From positions 1,240,001 to 1,304,000 of the forward strand of contig NZ_MPSZ01000001.1 of the NCBI RefSeq assembly GCF_001939065.1: a stretch of DNA of 64,000 nucleotides, read 5' to 3'. The position numbers and the translations under genes are program-made. Source of the stretch: Exiguobacterium indicum HHS 31 (lineage in GTDB: Bacteria; Bacillota; Bacilli; Exiguobacteriales; Exiguobacteriaceae). The notes under the pieces were generated by a model. The model saw only the letters and a list, made by a program, of their open reading frames with translations. It made no database searches and was not told where the DNA came from. Positions 19,233 to 27,303 of this stretch are shown here, one piece after another. The stretch's first letter is position 1, and each line of letters opens with the position of its first letter.

Positions 19233-19595
19233 TTAGACATTCGTCAAGCGGACTCCTTGGACAAAGATGTTCACAGATGTCACGTCAAGACCTAGTGCCT
19301 GACTGAGCGTGTATTTCACGCGACTCTGTACGTTATTCGCCACCTCTGAGATTTTCGTTCCATAACTTACGATGATATGCATATCGATATGGACCTGCTC
19401 TGAAGCCTGTCGAACGATGACACCGCGTGCAAAGTTCTCACGTTTTAAGAGTTCAGCAAGACCATCCTTGATTTGAGACTGGGATGCCATACCAACGACA
19501 CCAAAACATTCCATTGCCGCGCCGCCCGCAAGTTGCGCGACGACATCATTATCTACATCAATCTTTCCATAGGTCGTTTTCATCTCGATCGCCAC
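19233..19595 (-). CDS. Asp23/Gls24 family envelope-stress protein (YloU)
   Basis: A 120-residue Asp23-domain protein. Family members are small alkaline-shock proteins linked to the envelope or to fatty-acid metabolism. The core GGAAMECFGVVGMAS and the end SRVKYTLSQALGL-V-SVNIFVQGVR are typical. The start is a GTG at 19595 preceded by AAGGGGG; the frame extends to 19682 but that part is not conserved. It is followed by the fatty-acid-kinase-like gene 25 bases on. Confidence 0.9.
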   Translation of the reverse strand: MAIEMKTTYGKIDVDNDVVAQLAGGAAMECFGVVGMASQSQIKDGLAELLKRENFARGVIVRQASEQVHIDMHIIVSYGTKISEVANNVQSRVKYTLSQALGLDVTSVNIFVQGVRLTNV

Positions 19596-19736
19596 CTGAG
19601 TAGCCCCCTTTGAATATTGTATTCTTCTCATAATTCTACTATAAGGACCTACTATTGAAAAGTCGCCGTACTGACTATACAATGAATAAGTGAAAAATAG
19701 TAGCGGTCAAATGAACTTTTACCATCATCCTCATCC

Positions 19737-19766
19737 ATTATTTTAAATTTCGAGGTTGTCTGTCAA
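19737..19766 (-). promoter_or_regulatory. Promoter for yloU-yloV
   Basis: Minus strand: -35 TTGACA (19766-19761), 18-base spacer, -10 AATAAT (19742-19737). The leader to the yloU GTG would be about 135 nt and contains an 8-bp inverted repeat (19649-19656 with 19696-19703). A weaker alternative (TTTTCA-17-TAGAAT) lies nearer the gene. Confidence 0.6.
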
Positions 19767-19796
19767 GTTTTTTTCTTGTCAGCTACTTTTTTTATG

Positions 19797-19825
19797 TTGC
19801 AACCGCCCTGACACCATGCTAAGAT
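19797..19825 (+). promoter_or_regulatory. SigA-type promoter for rpmB
   Basis: -35 TTGCAA (19797-19802), 17-base spacer, -10 TAAGAT (19820-19825), about 45 bases before the rpmB ribosome binding site. Confidence 0.75.
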
Positions 19826-19878
19826 AGCAAAGTGTCTATTAGGACGAACGCAAAACAACATAAAAGGAGGCGGAACGC

Positions 19879-20067
19879 ATGGCACGTAAATGCTACGTTA
19901 CTGGGAAATCGCCAAAGTCGGGTAACAACCGTTCACACGCATTGAACAAAACAAAACGTACTTGGGGAGTCAACGTACAAAAAGTACGTATCCTCGTCGA
20001 CGGTAAGCCGAAAAAGGTTTGGGTTTCAGCTCGAGCTCTTAAATCAGGTAAAGTCGAACGCGTATAA
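19879..20067 (+). CDS. rpmB: 50S ribosomal protein L28
   Basis: Large-subunit protein L28, 62 residues, normal length. Begins [21 protein letters not shown] and ends with [23 protein letters not shown] precedes the ATG. Only one cysteine is visible (Cys5), so this is the zinc-free form. It is divergent from yloU, as in Bacillus, but no spoVM gene lies beside it. Own promoter and terminator. Confidence 0.97.
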   Translation: MARKCYVTGKSPKSGNNRSHALNKTKRTWGVNVQKVRILVDGKPKKVWVSARALKSGKVERV

Positions 20068-20077
20068 GGCGCAACCA

Positions 20078-20108
20078 CCGGATGGGAATCTTCCCTTCCG
20101 GTTTTTTT
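20078..20108 (+). terminator. Terminator after rpmB
   Basis: Stem CCGGATGGGAA/TTCCCTTCCGG (20078-20088 with 20091-20101) followed by seven T. Confidence 0.9.
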
Positions 20109-20138
20109 ATGCCCTCATTTATTTTTCTCATAAACTAA

Positions 20139-20167
20139 TTGTCGCTTTTATTGAAAACGCTTACAAT
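20139..20167 (+). promoter_or_regulatory. Promoter for the amino-acid permease
   Basis: -35 TTGTCG (20139-20144), 17-base spacer, -10 TACAAT (20162-20167). The cre-like site covers the spacer and the start of the -10. Confidence 0.75.
20152..20165. promoter_or_regulatory. cre site (CcpA operator)
   Basis: TGAAAACGCTTACA fits the 14-bp catabolite-responsive consensus TGWAANCGNTNWCA at every defined position. Its place between -35 and -10 predicts repression by CcpA-HPr(Ser-P) when preferred sugars are present. Confidence 0.8.
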
Positions 20168-20207
20168 AGGAACGTACTTTATTTTGTCAGAATTGGGGGA
20201 AGTCATC

Positions 20208-21611
20208 ATGCAACTCAAACGAGAGATGACGAGTCGACATCTGTTCATGATTTCACTTGGCGGAATCATCGGAACAGGCTTATTTTTAGGGTCAGGATTA
20301 ACGATTTCACAAGCAGGACCTCTCGGGGCGGTCCTCAGTTACATCGTGGGTGGGACCATCATGTATCTGACAATGTTATGTCTAGGGGAATTAGCGGTCT
20401 ATCTGCCGGTCTCGGGGTCATTTCAGACCTATACGACCCGCTTCATCGGACCAGGGATCGGCTTTGCCGTCGGTTGGATTTATTGGCTCGGCTGGGCCGT
20501 GACGGTGGCACTCGAAATCACAGCTGCCGGCAGTTTAATGGACCGCTGGTTTCCGAATGTACCCGTCGTCGTCTGGTGTACCGCCTTTACGGTCTTGCTG
20601 TTCGGTCTGAATGCCGTCTCCGCCAAAGCATTCGGTGAAGCTGAATTCTGGTTCTCGAGTTTGAAGGTCCTCGCGATCCTATTCTTCATCATTTTAGGTG
20701 GCGCTGCTTGGTTCGGCTGGTTACCGATGGAAGCAGATCGCCCAACATCGTTATTCGCTAACTTTACGGCAAGCGGTTGGTTTCCAAACGGGATTCTTGG
20801 TGTCTTGACGACGATGATCGCCGTCAACTTCGCCTTCCAAGGAACGGAATTGATCGGTGTTGCGGCTGGGGAGTCCGACACGCCAGAAAAATCGATTCCA
20901 AAAGCGATCCGCAATACAGTCTGGCGGACGTTCATCTTCTTCGTCTTATCGATTACGATCGTTGGTGCATTAATTCCGTATGAGACGGCTGGCGGAGTCA
21001 GCAGTCCGTTCATCATGGTCTTTGATGCGATCGGCATTCCGTACGCTGCTGATTTGATGAATATCGTCGTCTTGACGGCACTATTATCCGTCGGAAACTC
21101 CGGATTATATGCGGCGACTCGGATGTTATGGGCAATGGCGCAAGAAGGGATGATTTCAAAGAAATTATCTTACGTCAATGCACGTGGTGTGCCAATGCGT
21201 GCTTTACTCTTTACGATGATGTTCGCGATGTTATCGCTTCTGACCGCATTTTTCGCAGAAGATACCGTCTTCATTTGGCTCTTGTCCTTAGCCGGACTCG
21301 GGGCTCAAGTCGGCTGGATTTCGATCTCTGCTTCTCAGCTTGCATTTCGTCGTCAGTTCGTCCGAAACGGACACGATGTATCCGAACTGAAATTCAAGAC
21401 ACCACTCTATCCGGTGTTACCACTGATTTCGTTGACACTTAACGTCGTCGTCCTCGTCAGTCTTGCGTTTCAAGCGGATCAACGAATCGCTCTATACATC
21501 GGTGTTCCTTTCTTCCTTGTCATGTGGGGAAGTTATCATCTCTTCGTCAAAGGAAAACATCTATCCGCTCAAAGCGACATCCGTGTCGCCCCTTCTCAAC
21601 TCGAAGAATAA
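20208..21611 (+). CDS. APC-family amino acid permease
   Basis: Twelve-helix amino-acid:proton symporter of the AAT branch of the APC superfamily, 467 residues. The first helix has the substrate-binding signature GGIIGTGLFLGSG, followed by LCLGELAVYLPVSGSFQTY and FQGTELIGVAAGE. It resembles LysP, RocE and S-methylmethionine permeases; the substrate cannot be assigned from sequence alone. The ATG at 20208 follows GGGGGAAG; the upstream in-frame start overlaps the promoter and is not used. A cre-like box suggests carbon-catabolite control, as expected for uptake of an amino acid used as fuel. Confidence 0.88.
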   Translation: MQLKREMTSRHLFMISLGGIIGTGLFLGSGLTISQAGPLGAVLSYIVGGTIMYLTMLCLGELAVYLPVSGSFQTYTTRFIGPGIGFAVGWIYWLGWAVTVALEITAAGSLMDRWFPNVPVVVWCTAFTVLLFGLNAVSAKAFGEAEFWFSSLKVLAILFFIILGGAAWFGWLPMEADRPTSLFANFTASGWFPNGILGVLTTMIAVNFAFQGTELIGVAAGESDTPEKSIPKAIRNTVWRTFIFFVLSITIVGALIPYETAGGVSSPFIMVFDAIGIPYAADLMNIVVLTALLSVGNSGLYAATRMLWAMAQEGMISKKLSYVNARGVPMRALLFTMMFAMLSLLTAFFAEDTVFIWLLSLAGLGAQVGWISISASQLAFRRQFVRNGHDVSELKFKTPLYPVLPLISLTLNVVVLVSLAFQADQRIALYIGVPFFLVMWGSYHLFVKGKHLSAQSDIRVAPSQLEE

Positions 21612-21619
21612 TTTCACAC

Positions 21620-21655
21620 AAAAAGAGGTCGCGGAGTCATCCACGGCCTCTTTCC
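21620..21655. terminator. Bidirectional terminator, permease and thiN
   Basis: Stem AAAGAGG plus three further pairs facing CCTCTTT, loop about 12 nt, with T runs outside both arms. It ends the converging permease and thiT-thiN transcripts. Confidence 0.8.
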
Positions 21656-21665
21656 TATGATTGTG

Positions 21666-22268
21666 CTATTCCTTAAGCGTCCGCATCATCAATAGTTCTC
21701 CTTGATGGAGCTCTACCTTCGCTTCTGACGCACACCATTCATTACTGACGGTCAAGGAACCTCCGACCGGTACTGGATGTGCATCAAGTGGATATTTGAC
21801 TCCGGATAAGCTTAAAGTCGATGGTACGAGTGGAATGAACGAAAGATAATAATAGCTCCCTGCTTCGACTGCATACGTTCCCTCAGCCAAGTATCGTACC
21901 TCTTCTCGTTTCGTCACGAGTCGTGCCTCTGGGTATCGCTTCAATAAATATACATTTTGGACGGTCATGTCGAGCCGCCCACCTGTCGCCCCGATAATGA
22001 AGGTATCCTCAAACTGTTTCTTCTCTGAGACTGTACGAAGTGCCAGTTCGAGATCCGTTTCATCTTTCTCGGCCGGATGAACGATTGCCCCTTCTGGTAC
22101 ATAACCAAGCGAATCAAAATCACCAATCGTCAGGTCGCATGTCAGCCCAAACGATTCAATCGTCTGAACACCACCGTCAACACCGACGATAAAATCACCT
22201 GGCTGACAAAACGTCCGTAAATCCGGCGCTTCTTCTCGCGGACCGGCACAGACGAGAATCGCCCGCAT
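21666..22268 (-). CDS. thiN: Thiamine pyrophosphokinase
   Basis: Converts thiamine to thiamine diphosphate using ATP. The 200-residue sequence shows the family's GVDGGVQTIESFGL, TIGDFDSLG, DETDLELAL and GATGGRLDMTVQN segments. Start at ATG 22268 after GAGG, one base beyond the thiT stop, so it is coupled to the transporter. Having uptake and activation in one TPP-controlled unit is consistent with thiamine salvage. Confidence 0.94.
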   Translation of the reverse strand: MRAILVCAGPREEAPDLRTFCQPGDFIVGVDGGVQTIESFGLTCDLTIGDFDSLGYVPEGAIVHPAEKDETDLELALRTVSEKKQFEDTFIIGATGGRLDMTVQNVYLLKRYPEARLVTKREEVRYLAEGTYAVEAGSYYYLSFIPLVPSTLSLSGVKYPLDAHPVPVGGSLTVSNEWCASEAKVELHQGELLMMRTLKE

Positions 22269-22269
22269 C

Positions 22270-22830
22270 TCAGACGCCTCGTGCCGAATAACGTAGTAAG
22301 CGTGGCGCAGTCGTGAATAAAAGACCCGCAACGACACCACAAAGAACGTAAGACGGTACCATGTATGTCGCGTTATAAATCAATGAATACGGTACGACTG
22401 GACCTTCGGCATACTCGGCAAAAAAGACGATTCCACTGATGACATGACAGATATAACGGAGTCCTGCGCCTAATAACGTCGCCAGGAGAACGAACGCCAT
22501 CAAGCTTTTCTTTTGTCCATTGCGCGCGGCTAGTCTGACTTGACGCGCGAACAGACCACTTAATCCGACGACACCATACGCAATCGTATAGTCAAGCATC
22601 GGTTGAACGATCGTCAAGACTTGTGGAGCGAACATCAATTGAATCGTACCGACAAGCGCTCCCGTAACGACCCCTCCAACGACACCGTGGCGAAATGCCA
22701 TGACGAAGATCGGTAACATCGCTAAGCTGATTGAGCCTCCTTGTGGCATTTTGAATGGAATCAGTAAATCAAAGACGACTCCGAGACTGGCGAAGATGGC
22801 AATTTCCATCATCATTTGTAACCGTTTCAT
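22270..22830 (-). CDS. thiT: Thiamine transporter ThiT (ECF S-component)
   Basis: Substrate-binding membrane subunit for thiamine that works with a shared ECF energising module (not in this window). The 186 residues form six predicted helices, with the ThiT signatures FKMPQGGSISLAMLPIF, RYICHVISGIVFF and YSLIYNATYMVPSYV. AAGGAGG precedes the ATG. A TPP riboswitch with a terminator lies directly upstream. Confidence 0.94.
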   Translation of the reverse strand: MKRLQMMMEIAIFASLGVVFDLLIPFKMPQGGSISLAMLPIFVMAFRHGVVGGVVTGALVGTIQLMFAPQVLTIVQPMLDYTIAYGVVGLSGLFARQVRLAARNGQKKSLMAFVLLATLLGAGLRYICHVISGIVFFAEYAEGPVVPYSLIYNATYMVPSYVLCGVVAGLLFTTAPRLLRYSARGV

Positions 22831-22864
22831 GCTATTTTTCCTCCTTCATTGTACGAGAGGACGC

Positions 22865-22896
22865 AAAAAGGCAGTACGACGAACGCCGTACTGCCT
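22865..22896 (-). terminator. Riboswitch-controlled terminator before thiT
   Basis: 9-bp stem (22870-22878 with 22887-22895) followed by five U in the minus direction. It is placed right after the TPP aptamer, so ligand binding probably favours termination. Confidence 0.85.
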
Positions 22897-22902
22897 GCGT
22901 GC

Positions 22903-22994
22903 GCCACATCCCTACGTCCGTTTGAACGGAACAGGTTCGAAGGGTTAAAGTCTAAAAGACTCCTCTCAGCCGCTTTTCAAGCGACACCCCTTGC
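22903..22994 (-). ncRNA. TPP riboswitch (THI element)
   Basis: On the minus strand the conserved aptamer pieces appear in order: GGGGTG, CTGAGAGG, ACCCTTCGAACCTG and GTAGGGA. The P3 region contains a small TTTTAGAC insertion. With the terminator at 22865-22896 it forms a transcriptional off-switch for thiT-thiN when thiamine diphosphate is plentiful. Confidence 0.95.
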
Positions 22995-23022
22995 GGTCAT
23001 CATATTTCGTTTTCTCGTTCTT

Positions 23023-23051
23023 ATTATACGGCAGCCCCTTGACGAATGCTA
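23023..23051 (-). promoter_or_regulatory. Promoter for thiT-thiN
   Basis: A perfect -10 TATAAT (23028-23023) overlaps the rpe stop codon; 17 bases upstream lies a poor -35 (TAGCAT, 23051-23046). The start would fall about 20 bases before the TPP aptamer. Confidence 0.5.
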
Positions 23052-23680
23052 GTGATCGCTTCCGCATAATCTGGTGCATTGTAGATTGCTGACCCTGCGA
23101 CGAGAACGTTCGCACCGTTATCGATGCAAAGCTTTGCCGTTTCCGGATTGACGCCACCGTCAATCTCAATTTCAAATGTCAGACCACGATCTGCTTTCAT
23201 TTGCGCAAGTGCTGCGAGTTTCGGCATGACACGCTCGATGAAGGCTTGTCCACCGAAGCCCGGATTGACCGTCATCAATAAAACCATATCGACATCCTCA
23301 AGGACGTGTTCAATCGTTGATAATGGCGTATGGGGATTCAAGACGACTCCTGCCTTTGCGCCCGCTGCTTTGATTTGTTGCAAGACACGATGGACATGAT
23401 TCGTCGCTTCGACGTGGAACGTCACGATGTCAGCCCCTGCCTTGACGAAATCTTCAACGAAACGTTCTGGCTGGTCGATCATCAAATGGACATCGAGAAT
23501 CATATCCGTCTTTTGACGTAAGCTGCTAAGCACAGGTAATCCAAATGAGATGTTCGGTACGAACTGACCGTCCATGACATCAAAATGGATATAGTCCGCG
23601 CCTGCTGCTTCGACTGCTTTGACATCACGCTCAAGATTCGCAAAATCTGCTGATAAGATAGATGGTGCAATTTTAATCAT
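23024..23680 (-). CDS. rpe: Ribulose-phosphate 3-epimerase
   Basis: Interconverts ribulose 5-phosphate and xylulose 5-phosphate in the pentose phosphate pathway. TIM-barrel, 218 residues, with metal ligands in SILSADF, HFDVMDG and [11 protein letters not shown], and a catalytic Asp in EIDGGV. The ATG at 23680 has GGAGG eight bases upstream; a TTG two codons earlier is too close to that site. Two bases after the rsgA stop. Confidence 0.96.
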   Translation of the reverse strand: MIKIAPSILSADFANLERDVKAVEAAGADYIHFDVMDGQFVPNISFGLPVLSSLRQKTDMILDVHLMIDQPERFVEDFVKAGADIVTFHVEATNHVHRVLQQIKAAGAKAGVVLNPHTPLSTIEHVLEDVDMVLLMTVNPGFGGQAFIERVMPKLAALAQMKADRGLTFEIEIDGGVNPETAKLCIDNGANVLVAGSAIYNAPDYAEAITSIRQGAAV

Positions 23681-23682
23681 CT

Positions 23683-24588
23683 TCAATACCTCCGGGCTCG
23701 ATTCTTGATTTCGTCTATAAACATACCATAGTTCTCATAACGAGAGGACATGATTTCTTGGGCTTCGACGGCTTCCTTGACGGCACAACCGGGTTCATTC
23801 AAATGCAAGCAACCTCGGTATTTACAATCATCTTGTACAGCGACGAATTCAGGAAAACTCCACCGTACATCCTCGATTTCCATATCATACGGAAAATCGA
23901 GGTTCGAGAAACCTGGCGTATCGGCAATCAATCCTTCGGCAAGCGGCATTAATGTGACGTGGCGCGTCGTATGACGTCCGCGTCCGAGTGATTTCGAGAT
24001 CGCACTTGTTTCTAAATCAAGAGAGGGCTCCAGTGCATTGAGCAATGAACTTTTCCCGACACCGGATTGTCCGGCGAGAACGCTCGTTTTTCCAGCAAGT
24101 AACGGACGGACTTGCTCAACACCCGTCAACGTCTCACTTGATGTCTCGATGACCGTATACCCAATCTTCCGGTAAGCGGCAATCGCCTCTCGGACAGCCG
24201 GTCCTTTGACTTCGTCAAGTAAATCCATCTTCGTTAACAGGATGACGGGTTGGATTTCCTTCGCTTCGATCAAGACGAGAAATCGGTCGAGTAGATGCGC
24301 TGAAAAATCAGGTTCTGCCGCCGAGACGACAAGCAACGCTTGATCGATATTCGCGACAGGCGGGCGTACTAAAAAGTTGTCCCGCTCCTTCACTTCGAGA
24401 ATGTACCCGGTCTCACTTTCGATATGAAGCACGACTTCATCTCCGACGACTGGACTGATGCCGCGTTTTCGGAAATTTCCTCTTGCTCGTGAACGAACTT
24501 CTCCTTCTGGTGTCATGACATCATAAAAGCCGCCCTGCAGGCGTATGATCGTTCCTTCTCGATTCTCTTCGATGCGTTGTTCCGTCAT
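23683..24588 (-). CDS. rsgA: Ribosome small subunit-dependent GTPase A
   Basis: Circularly permuted GTPase that checks and matures the 30S subunit. The 301 residues comprise an N-terminal OB fold ([13 protein letters not shown]), permuted GTPase motifs (LLTKMDLL, then [12 protein letters not shown], then [10 protein letters not shown]), and a zinc knuckle [18 protein letters not shown]. The ATG at 24588 follows AAAAGGAG; upstream in-frame sequence overlaps prkC and is not conserved. Confidence 0.96.
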   Translation of the reverse strand: MTEQRIEENREGTIIRLQGGFYDVMTPEGEVRSRARGNFRKRGISPVVGDEVVLHIESETGYILEVKERDNFLVRPPVANIDQALLVVSAAEPDFSAHLLDRFLVLIEAKEIQPVILLTKMDLLDEVKGPAVREAIAAYRKIGYTVIETSSETLTGVEQVRPLLAGKTSVLAGQSGVGKSSLLNALEPSLDLETSAISKSLGRGRHTTRHVTLMPLAEGLIADTPGFSNLDFPYDMEIEDVRWSFPEFVAVQDDCKYRGCLHLNEPGCAVKEAVEAQEIMSSRYENYGMFIDEIKNRARRY

Positions 24589-24613
24589 CCTATGCACTCC
24601 TTTTTTATCACAT

Positions 24614-26548
24614 TCATTGTGCGTCTTTTGCTTGATTGTACGTGATGGTTTTTGAACGATACACCGTATCGTCTTTATAGATCGTAATTTTGCCTTCTTC
24701 ACCCGGATCAATCGTTAATGGCACGTCGAATGTCTCATCTTGATCAATTGATTCCTCGATGACGGTCCGCTTCCCTTTCGCGTCTTCCGTCTCGATTCGG
24801 ATGACTTGTTTCGGCGGAGCCTCTTCTTCATCTTCACTAACAGCATCATAGACGACCTTTTCAGGGAACGTCGCCGTCACTGTTTTTTCTTCCTCACCTT
24901 TAGAGATGAAGACCGTCACGGAGTCGTTCGGCTCGACTTGTGCGCCAGCTTGCGGGAACTGACGGATGACTTGATCGAGTTTGACATCGCTAGAAAATTC
25001 TTGTTCGAACGTTCCGTCTAATCCTACTTTATCGAGATAAGCTTTTGCTTCATCACTCGATAAATTCGTCAAATCCTTCAACTCGAAAGAAGACGTCCCC
25101 TCAGATACAGTAATCGTAATCGTTTGTTCTTTCGCAATGACCTCCGTTCCAGCAGAAATTGACTGTCGAATCACATTTCCTCGATCGATTTCATCCGACT
25201 TCTCTCGCTCGACTTCGACTTTTGCGAATCCTGCTTCTTTTAGCGTTGCAATTGCTTCTTTTTCAGCTTCATCCGTCACATCCGGTACCTCAACCGGAGC
25301 ACTACCAGTAGAAACGACCAAATTGACTGTCGAGCCCTTCTTGACCTGTGCTTTTTCACGAGGCGTTTGACTGATGACATCGCCTTCTTCGACCGTATCG
25401 CTACTCCGTTCCGTTGTCTCGACGACAAATCCAAGTTTCTCAAGCTTCGTTTCCGCATCGTCTCCATCCGTCTTGACGACAGATGGTACGGTGACCGTTG
25501 GATCCGGCCACATCGCGAACGTCGTAGCCGCCCCACCCAGTAAAAGGAGTAACAAGAGGATGATCCACCAGCGTTTTTTCTTTTTCTTTTCCGGTGTTTT
25601 CGGTTGAACAGTTGCGACGGCGGGTGATTCTAGTTCCGCTTTTGATTCTTCTGGCACTTGGACAGGTGATAAAACCATTGTCTTTTCCATCTCATCCTCT
25701 TCTGCGCCACGGATGCTTTCATTTGCCCGTTCGTCAGACAACGCCGTCACCATATCTACCTTAAACGCTGCGACGGACTGTTGACGGTCATGCGGTGCTT
25801 TTGCAAGCGCCTGCATGATACAGTTCTCGAGTGCTTGCGGCACTTTCGGATTCAAGACGGATGGGCGACGCGGTGTATCTTGCAGATGCTTTAAAGCGAT
25901 CGCAACCGGTGAATCACCTTCGAATGGGACTTGTCCTGTGACGAGTTCGTATAAGACAGCACCAAGCGAATAGATATCCGACTTCTCATCCGCAAATTTA
26001 CCTTTTGCTTGTTCCGGTGAAAAGTAATGGACGGACCCAAGAACGGACATCGTATGCGTCAGCGTCGCATTCGACATCGCCACAGCGATTCCGAAATCCG
26101 TTACTTTGACGGTACCATCTTCTCGAATCAACATGTTTTGCGGTTTGATATCGCGATGGATGATCCGGTGTGCATGGGCGTGATCAATCGCATCACAAAT
26201 TTGAGCGATGATATCGACGGCCTGCGGCACAGGTAATGCTTGATTTTCACAAAATGTTTTTAATGTCATACCATCGATATACTCCATGACGATGTAATAG
26301 ATGGCATCTTCTTCGCCTACATCATAGACGGCAACGATGTTTGGATGATTCAAGCTGGTAGCAGCATGCGCTTCACGTTCGAATCGACGAATGAACTGTT
26401 CGTCATGCGAAAATTCAGTCCGTAAAATCTTAATGGCAACATGACGCTTTAAAATCTCATCATAGGCTTGATAGACATTCGCCATCCCGCCACTTCCAAC
26501 TAGCCGTTCTATGCGGTAGCGGTCATTTAATCGATCTCCGTATCGCAT
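24614..26548 (-). CDS. prkC: Ser/Thr protein kinase with PASTA repeats
   Basis: Membrane Hanks-type kinase that senses muropeptides or lipid II and tunes cell-wall growth and translation. The kinase domain occupies residues 10-270: GSGGMANVY loop, Lys40, HRDIKPQN (Asp133), DFG at 151-153. A single transmembrane helix (about 327-347) follows a KKKKKR stop. Three extracellular PASTA repeats span roughly 352-555 and an extra beta-rich C-terminal segment follows to residue 644. Length is typical. It starts two bases after the prpC stop; kinase and phosphatase form the usual pair. Confidence 0.96.
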   Translation of the reverse strand: MRYGDRLNDRYRIERLVGSGGMANVYQAYDEILKRHVAIKILRTEFSHDEQFIRRFEREAHAATSLNHPNIVAVYDVGEEDAIYYIVMEYIDGMTLKTFCENQALPVPQAVDIIAQICDAIDHAHAHRIIHRDIKPQNMLIREDGTVKVTDFGIAVAMSNATLTHTMSVLGSVHYFSPEQAKGKFADEKSDIYSLGAVLYELVTGQVPFEGDSPVAIALKHLQDTPRRPSVLNPKVPQALENCIMQALAKAPHDRQQSVAAFKVDMVTALSDERANESIRGAEEDEMEKTMVLSPVQVPEESKAELESPAVATVQPKTPEKKKKKRWWIILLLLLLLGGAATTFAMWPDPTVTVPSVVKTDGDDAETKLEKLGFVVETTERSSDTVEEGDVISQTPREKAQVKKGSTVNLVVSTGSAPVEVPDVTDEAEKEAIATLKEAGFAKVEVEREKSDEIDRGNVIRQSISAGTEVIAKEQTITITVSEGTSSFELKDLTNLSSDEAKAYLDKVGLDGTFEQEFSSDVKLDQVIRQFPQAGAQVEPNDSVTVFISKGEEEKTVTATFPEKVVYDAVSEDEEEAPPKQVIRIETEDAKGKRTVIEESIDQDETFDVPLTIDPGEEGKITIYKDDTVYRSKTITYNQAKDAQ

Positions 26549-26550
26549 AT

Positions 26551-27285
26551 TCAGACCCTCTTTCTTTCTTTGAACCGGATGGCGGCAATCGTAATGTTAT
26601 CCGCGCCTCCTCGAGCATTCGCTTCTTTCACCAATCGTCCAACGATCTCATCAAGCGGCTCATCCTGTAAGATGATCTGTTCGATGACATCATCTGGCAC
26701 TTCATCGGTCAACCCGTCACTACAGACGAGGACGAGGTCATAGTCTGGAGCATCTCTGACTTGAATGTCGACTTCGACTGTTTCGTTCGAGCCGACCGAC
26801 CGTGTGATGACATTCTTACGTGGATGATTTTCGACTTCCTCATCCGAAAGTTCCCCCATTTGTCGTAACATGTTGACGTAAGAATGATCATCCGTCAATT
26901 GTTTTAACGCCGTACCTTCAAGGGCATAGACTCTGCTATCCCCAACATGACCGATGACGAGCAACTCCTCGACCCAGCATACGCAGGCAATGGTCGTTCC
27001 GACGATGGCAAGTTGCTCTTCTTTTGAAAACTGAAGAATCCGGGCATTTGCCTCGGCTACACGTTGTTCTATCCATTCAGACAATTCCATCGGACGATTT
27101 GGCATGAGTGAAAAGGATGCTTCAAATACCTCGCGAACAATTGCACTTGCGATATCGCCAGCAGCATGACCTCCCATACCGTCCGCAACGACGGCAAGAC
27201 CACGTTCAGCGTTCCCGACGAGTAATACCGTATCCTCATTTTTAGTCCTGACTTTCCCAGTAGTCGAAAGGTGAGCTAACTCCAT
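26551..27285 (-). CDS. prpC: PP2C-type Ser/Thr phosphatase PrpC
   Basis: Manganese-dependent phosphatase that reverses PrkC phosphorylation. The 244-residue PP2C domain has RTKNEDT near the N-terminus, the metal motif DGMGGHAAGD, GDSRVY, CSDGLTDEV and a closing GGADNIT. GGAGG lies upstream of the ATG, 18 bases after rsmB's neighbour region begins. Confidence 0.96.
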   Translation of the reverse strand: MELAHLSTTGKVRTKNEDTVLLVGNAERGLAVVADGMGGHAAGDIASAIVREVFEASFSLMPNRPMELSEWIEQRVAEANARILQFSKEEQLAIVGTTIACVCWVEELLVIGHVGDSRVYALEGTALKQLTDDHSYVNMLRQMGELSDEEVENHPRKNVITRSVGSNETVEVDIQVRDAPDYDLVLVCSDGLTDEVPDDVIEQIILQDEPLDEIVGRLVKEANARGGADNITIAAIRFKERKRV

Positions 27286-27303
27286 GACAGTCCTCCGTTC
27301 GTG

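Noticed and set aside
20480-21037. 185-codon minus-strand frame opposite the permease
   Set aside because: Shadow of the permease's hydrophobic codons; no conserved motif and no ribosome binding site.
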